A DNA stretch of 6,285 bases from JACJYE01 sp964432875 (GTDB lineage: Bacteria; Bacteroidota; Bacteroidia; Chitinophagales; Saprospiraceae), in the NCBI GenBank assembly GCA_964432875.1, contig CAYSPJ010000217.1, forward strand, positions 1 through 6,285, written 5' to 3'. Within the stretch, counting starts at the first letter, position 1; every line of letters begins with the position of its first letter. Shown here in pieces: positions 4,870 through 6,285 of the stretch. Position numbers and translations under genes: made by a program. Under the pieces are notes generated by a model. That model was not told the origin of the DNA. It ran no database searches and was given only the letters and a program-made list of their open reading frames with translations.

Positions 4870-6102
4870 TCAGCGCTCAAGGGCTCCGCTGGCACCCGTG
4901 TTGTTTGGGCCGAGCTCTCCCTCCTTAAACAGCCCCCAGACCGGGCTATCGCGCCGCACCCTCTCCACGCCTGCCACGACGGCTTCGATGGCCTCATCAA
5001 TCTCTGCTTCGGTATTGAAGCGGCCGAGGCTGAAGCGCAGGGCGCAATTGGCATCCTCGCGGCTACGCCCCATGGCCAGCAGCACGTGGGAGGGCTCAAG
5101 GGCAGCCGAGCTGCAGGCTGAGCCGGTGGACAGGGCCAGGCGCTGGCGGAAAGTCATCATCACTGCTTCAGATTCGGCATGGCGGAAAGCCAGGTTGGAT
5201 ACCTGGGGTAGGCGGGCAGCCCGGCTGCCGTTAGCCTGCACCGCTTCCAGGCCTTGCAGCAGGGCGTTTTCCAGCTTATCGCGCAGGCGGGTCAGGCGCT
5301 GGGCTTCTTCCTCCATCTCCTGCCCGGCAAGCAGTGCCGCTTGGCCGAAGCCGACGATGCCCGGCACGTTGAGGGTACCTGAGCGCATGCCCTGCTCGTG
5401 CCCGCCGCCGTCGAGCAGGGGGGCGACTTTCACGCGGGGCTGGCGGCGGCAGACATAGAGCGCGCCCACGCCCTTGGGGCCGTACATTTTGTGGGCAGAG
5501 CAGGCCAGCAAGTGCACGCCGGCGGCTTTGGGGTGGACCGGTATTTTGCCCACCGCCTGGGTGGCGTCGCTCAGGAACAGCACCCCGTGCCGGTCGCAGA
5601 GCTCGCCGATGCGCGCGATAGGGTGGATGACGCCCGTCTCGTTGTTGGCCCACATCGCCGCCACCAGGATGGTGTCGGGGCGGATGGCGGCATCGAGCGC
5701 CTCCAAATCGAGCCGCCCCTGAGCATCTACGCCCAGATAGGTCACTTCGGCACCTTGCTTTTCGAGCCGGGCACAGGTGTCGAGCACGGCTTTGTGCTCG
5801 GTTTTGATGGTAACGATGTGGCTGCCCTTGCGGCGGTACAGCTCAAAAACCCCTTTGATAGCCAAGTTGAGCGATTCCGTAGCGCCAGAGGTGAAGACCA
5901 ATTCGCGAGTTTCGACCTGGAGCAACTGGGCTACCTGCTCGCGGGCTTGCTGCACCGCTTCATCGGCTGCCCAGCCAAAAGGGTGGCTGCGGCTGGAGGC
6001 ATTGCCCGGTTTTTCGTAAAAGTAGGGCAGCATGGCCTCTACGACGCGGGGATCGCAGGGCGTGGTGGCGTTGTTGTCGAGATAAATGAGCGGAACGGGC
6101 AT
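4870..6102 (-). CDS. iscS: Cysteine desulfurase (IscS/NifS family)
   Basis: This 410-residue, complete PLP-dependent enzyme converts L-cysteine to L-alanine and loads the released sulfur as a persulfide for Fe-S cluster assembly and other thiolation pathways in the cytosol. Class V aminotransferase landmarks appear in order: YLDNNATTPCDP (7-18), the SGATESLN phosphate-binding stretch (72-79), TEHKA with H103 that stacks on PLP, DATQAVGK with D179 and Q182, SAHKMYGPKG with the PLP lysine K205, RSGTLN (240-245), and the catalytic loop STGSACSSA with persulfide cysteine C330. K205 and C330 are close to the positions in E. coli IscS (K206, C328). The GSACSSA loop places it with the group I (IscS/NifS) enzymes and not the SufS type. 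The C-terminal tail after about residue 385 is divergent. The start is the ATG at 6102. There is no Shine-Dalgarno; a GC hairpin sits five bases upstream. IscU is not encoded next to it. Confidence 0.95.
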   Translation of the reverse strand: MPVPLIYLDNNATTPCDPRVVEAMLPYFYEKPGNASSRSHPFGWAADEAVQQAREQVAQLLQVETRELVFTSGATESLNLAIKGVFELYRRKGSHIVTIKTEHKAVLDTCARLEKQGAEVTYLGVDAQGRLDLEALDAAIRPDTILVAAMWANNETGVIHPIARIGELCDRHGVLFLSDATQAVGKIPVHPKAAGVHLLACSAHKMYGPKGVGALYVCRRQPRVKVAPLLDGGGHEQGMRSGTLNVPGIVGFGQAALLAGQEMEEEAQRLTRLRDKLENALLQGLEAVQANGSRAARLPQVSNLAFRHAESEAVMMTFRQRLALSTGSACSSAALEPSHVLLAMGRSREDANCALRFSLGRFNTEAEIDEAIEAVVAGVERVRRDSPVWGLFKEGELGPNNTGASGALER

Positions 6103-6107
6103 AGTTG

Positions 6108-6127
6108 GGCGGCGTTTTTGTGCCGCC
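6108..6127 (-). promoter_or_regulatory. GC hairpin directly upstream of the iscS start codon
   Basis: In the iscS transcript GGCGGC (6127-6122) pairs with GCCGCC (6113-6108) around the A-rich loop ACAAAAAC, and the ATG follows five bases later. The stem takes the place where a ribosome binding site would lie. It could lower or regulate translation initiation. It could also be chance in GC-rich DNA; no known riboswitch or protein site is recognised. Confidence 0.5.
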
Positions 6128-6180
6128 TAATGCAAACAGCTCGCCAGGGCGCTTGGTTGAGCAGGTGCCCAACCGCTGCG

Positions 6181-6273
6181 CTGTATGCGGCTACAGTTAG
6201 GACTCATCTCAAAATAGGTGCTCCCGATTGCGTGCTAGCCTGAAAGGCTGAGCGCGCCGGCCTCGGAGAGGCC
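6181..6273. repeat. Cluster of small hairpins upstream of iscS
   Basis: Three short inverted repeats fall within about 95 bases. CTGTA (6181-6185) pairs with TACAG (6192-6196). GCT-AGCC (6234-6240) pairs with GGCT-g-AGC (6246-6253) around TGAAA. GGCCTC (6259-6264) pairs with GAGGCC (6268-6273) around GGA. No gene is visible between 6128 and 6285. The cluster may be a composite intergenic repeat or the 3' end of a neighbouring transcript beyond the window. Confidence 0.5.
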
Positions 6274-6285
6274 CAACGTTTGTAG

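Noticed and set aside
6210..6216. TATTTTG as a -7 box for iscS
   Set aside because: It matches the consensus only partly, has no TTG at the right spacing, and lies more than 100 bases from the start.
5398..6243. 281-codon plus-strand open frame
   Set aside because: It is antisense to the cysteine desulfurase, where all catalytic motifs lie on the other strand; no recognisable domain.

Overview
The window looks like part of a chromosome scaffold from a Bacteroidota bacterium, probably of the Saprospiria (Lewinella-like) type. The reasons are a TonB-dependent receptor with a Bacteroidota-style TonB box, promoter-like TAnnTTTG boxes without good Shine-Dalgarno sites, a Bacteroidota-type REP-associated transposase, and dense short-heptamer arrays between genes. 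The placement rests on sequence style recalled from memory, not on a search. A run of exactly 100 Ns (2216-2315) is a conventional assembly gap of unknown true length.

Every supported gene is on the minus strand, so the region reads right to left. From 6102 to 4870 lies a complete cysteine desulfurase (IscS/NifS type), with a GC-only hairpin right against its start codon. Next come a palindromic repeat copy and a RAYT (REP-associated Y1 transposase, 4657-3947). The RAYT gene carries inside its own reading frame a perfect 28-bp palindrome and an in-frame 15-nt tandem repeat. After a roughly 300-bp gene-free stretch comes an A-type Fe-S carrier (IscA/HesB, 3645-3319). It is followed closely by a DUF4240-like protein (3294-2704) and, 4 bases after its stop, a 99-residue protein (2699-2400). 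That small protein looks like the free-standing C-terminal toxin tip of an Rhs-type polymorphic toxin with a GIY-YIG/URI nuclease fold. A REP-like hairpin and the gap follow, then a TonB-dependent receptor whose N-terminus is lost in the gap (2215-212), and finally a heptamer-repeat array (1-210).

Functionally, IscS and IscA belong to the same Fe-S assembly pathway. IscS supplies sulfur and IscA carries iron or clusters to targets. The scaffold gene iscU is not between them; a RAYT/REP unit is. The DUF4240 plus toxin-tip pair downstream of iscA looks like accessory cargo. The small gene is visibly lower in GC (about 50% by hand count) than sampled lines of the cysteine desulfurase gene (about two thirds or more). 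The two most interesting items are the RAYT gene that carries its own palindromic element as coding sequence, and the orphan GIY-YIG-like toxin tip next to an acidic DUF4240 protein.
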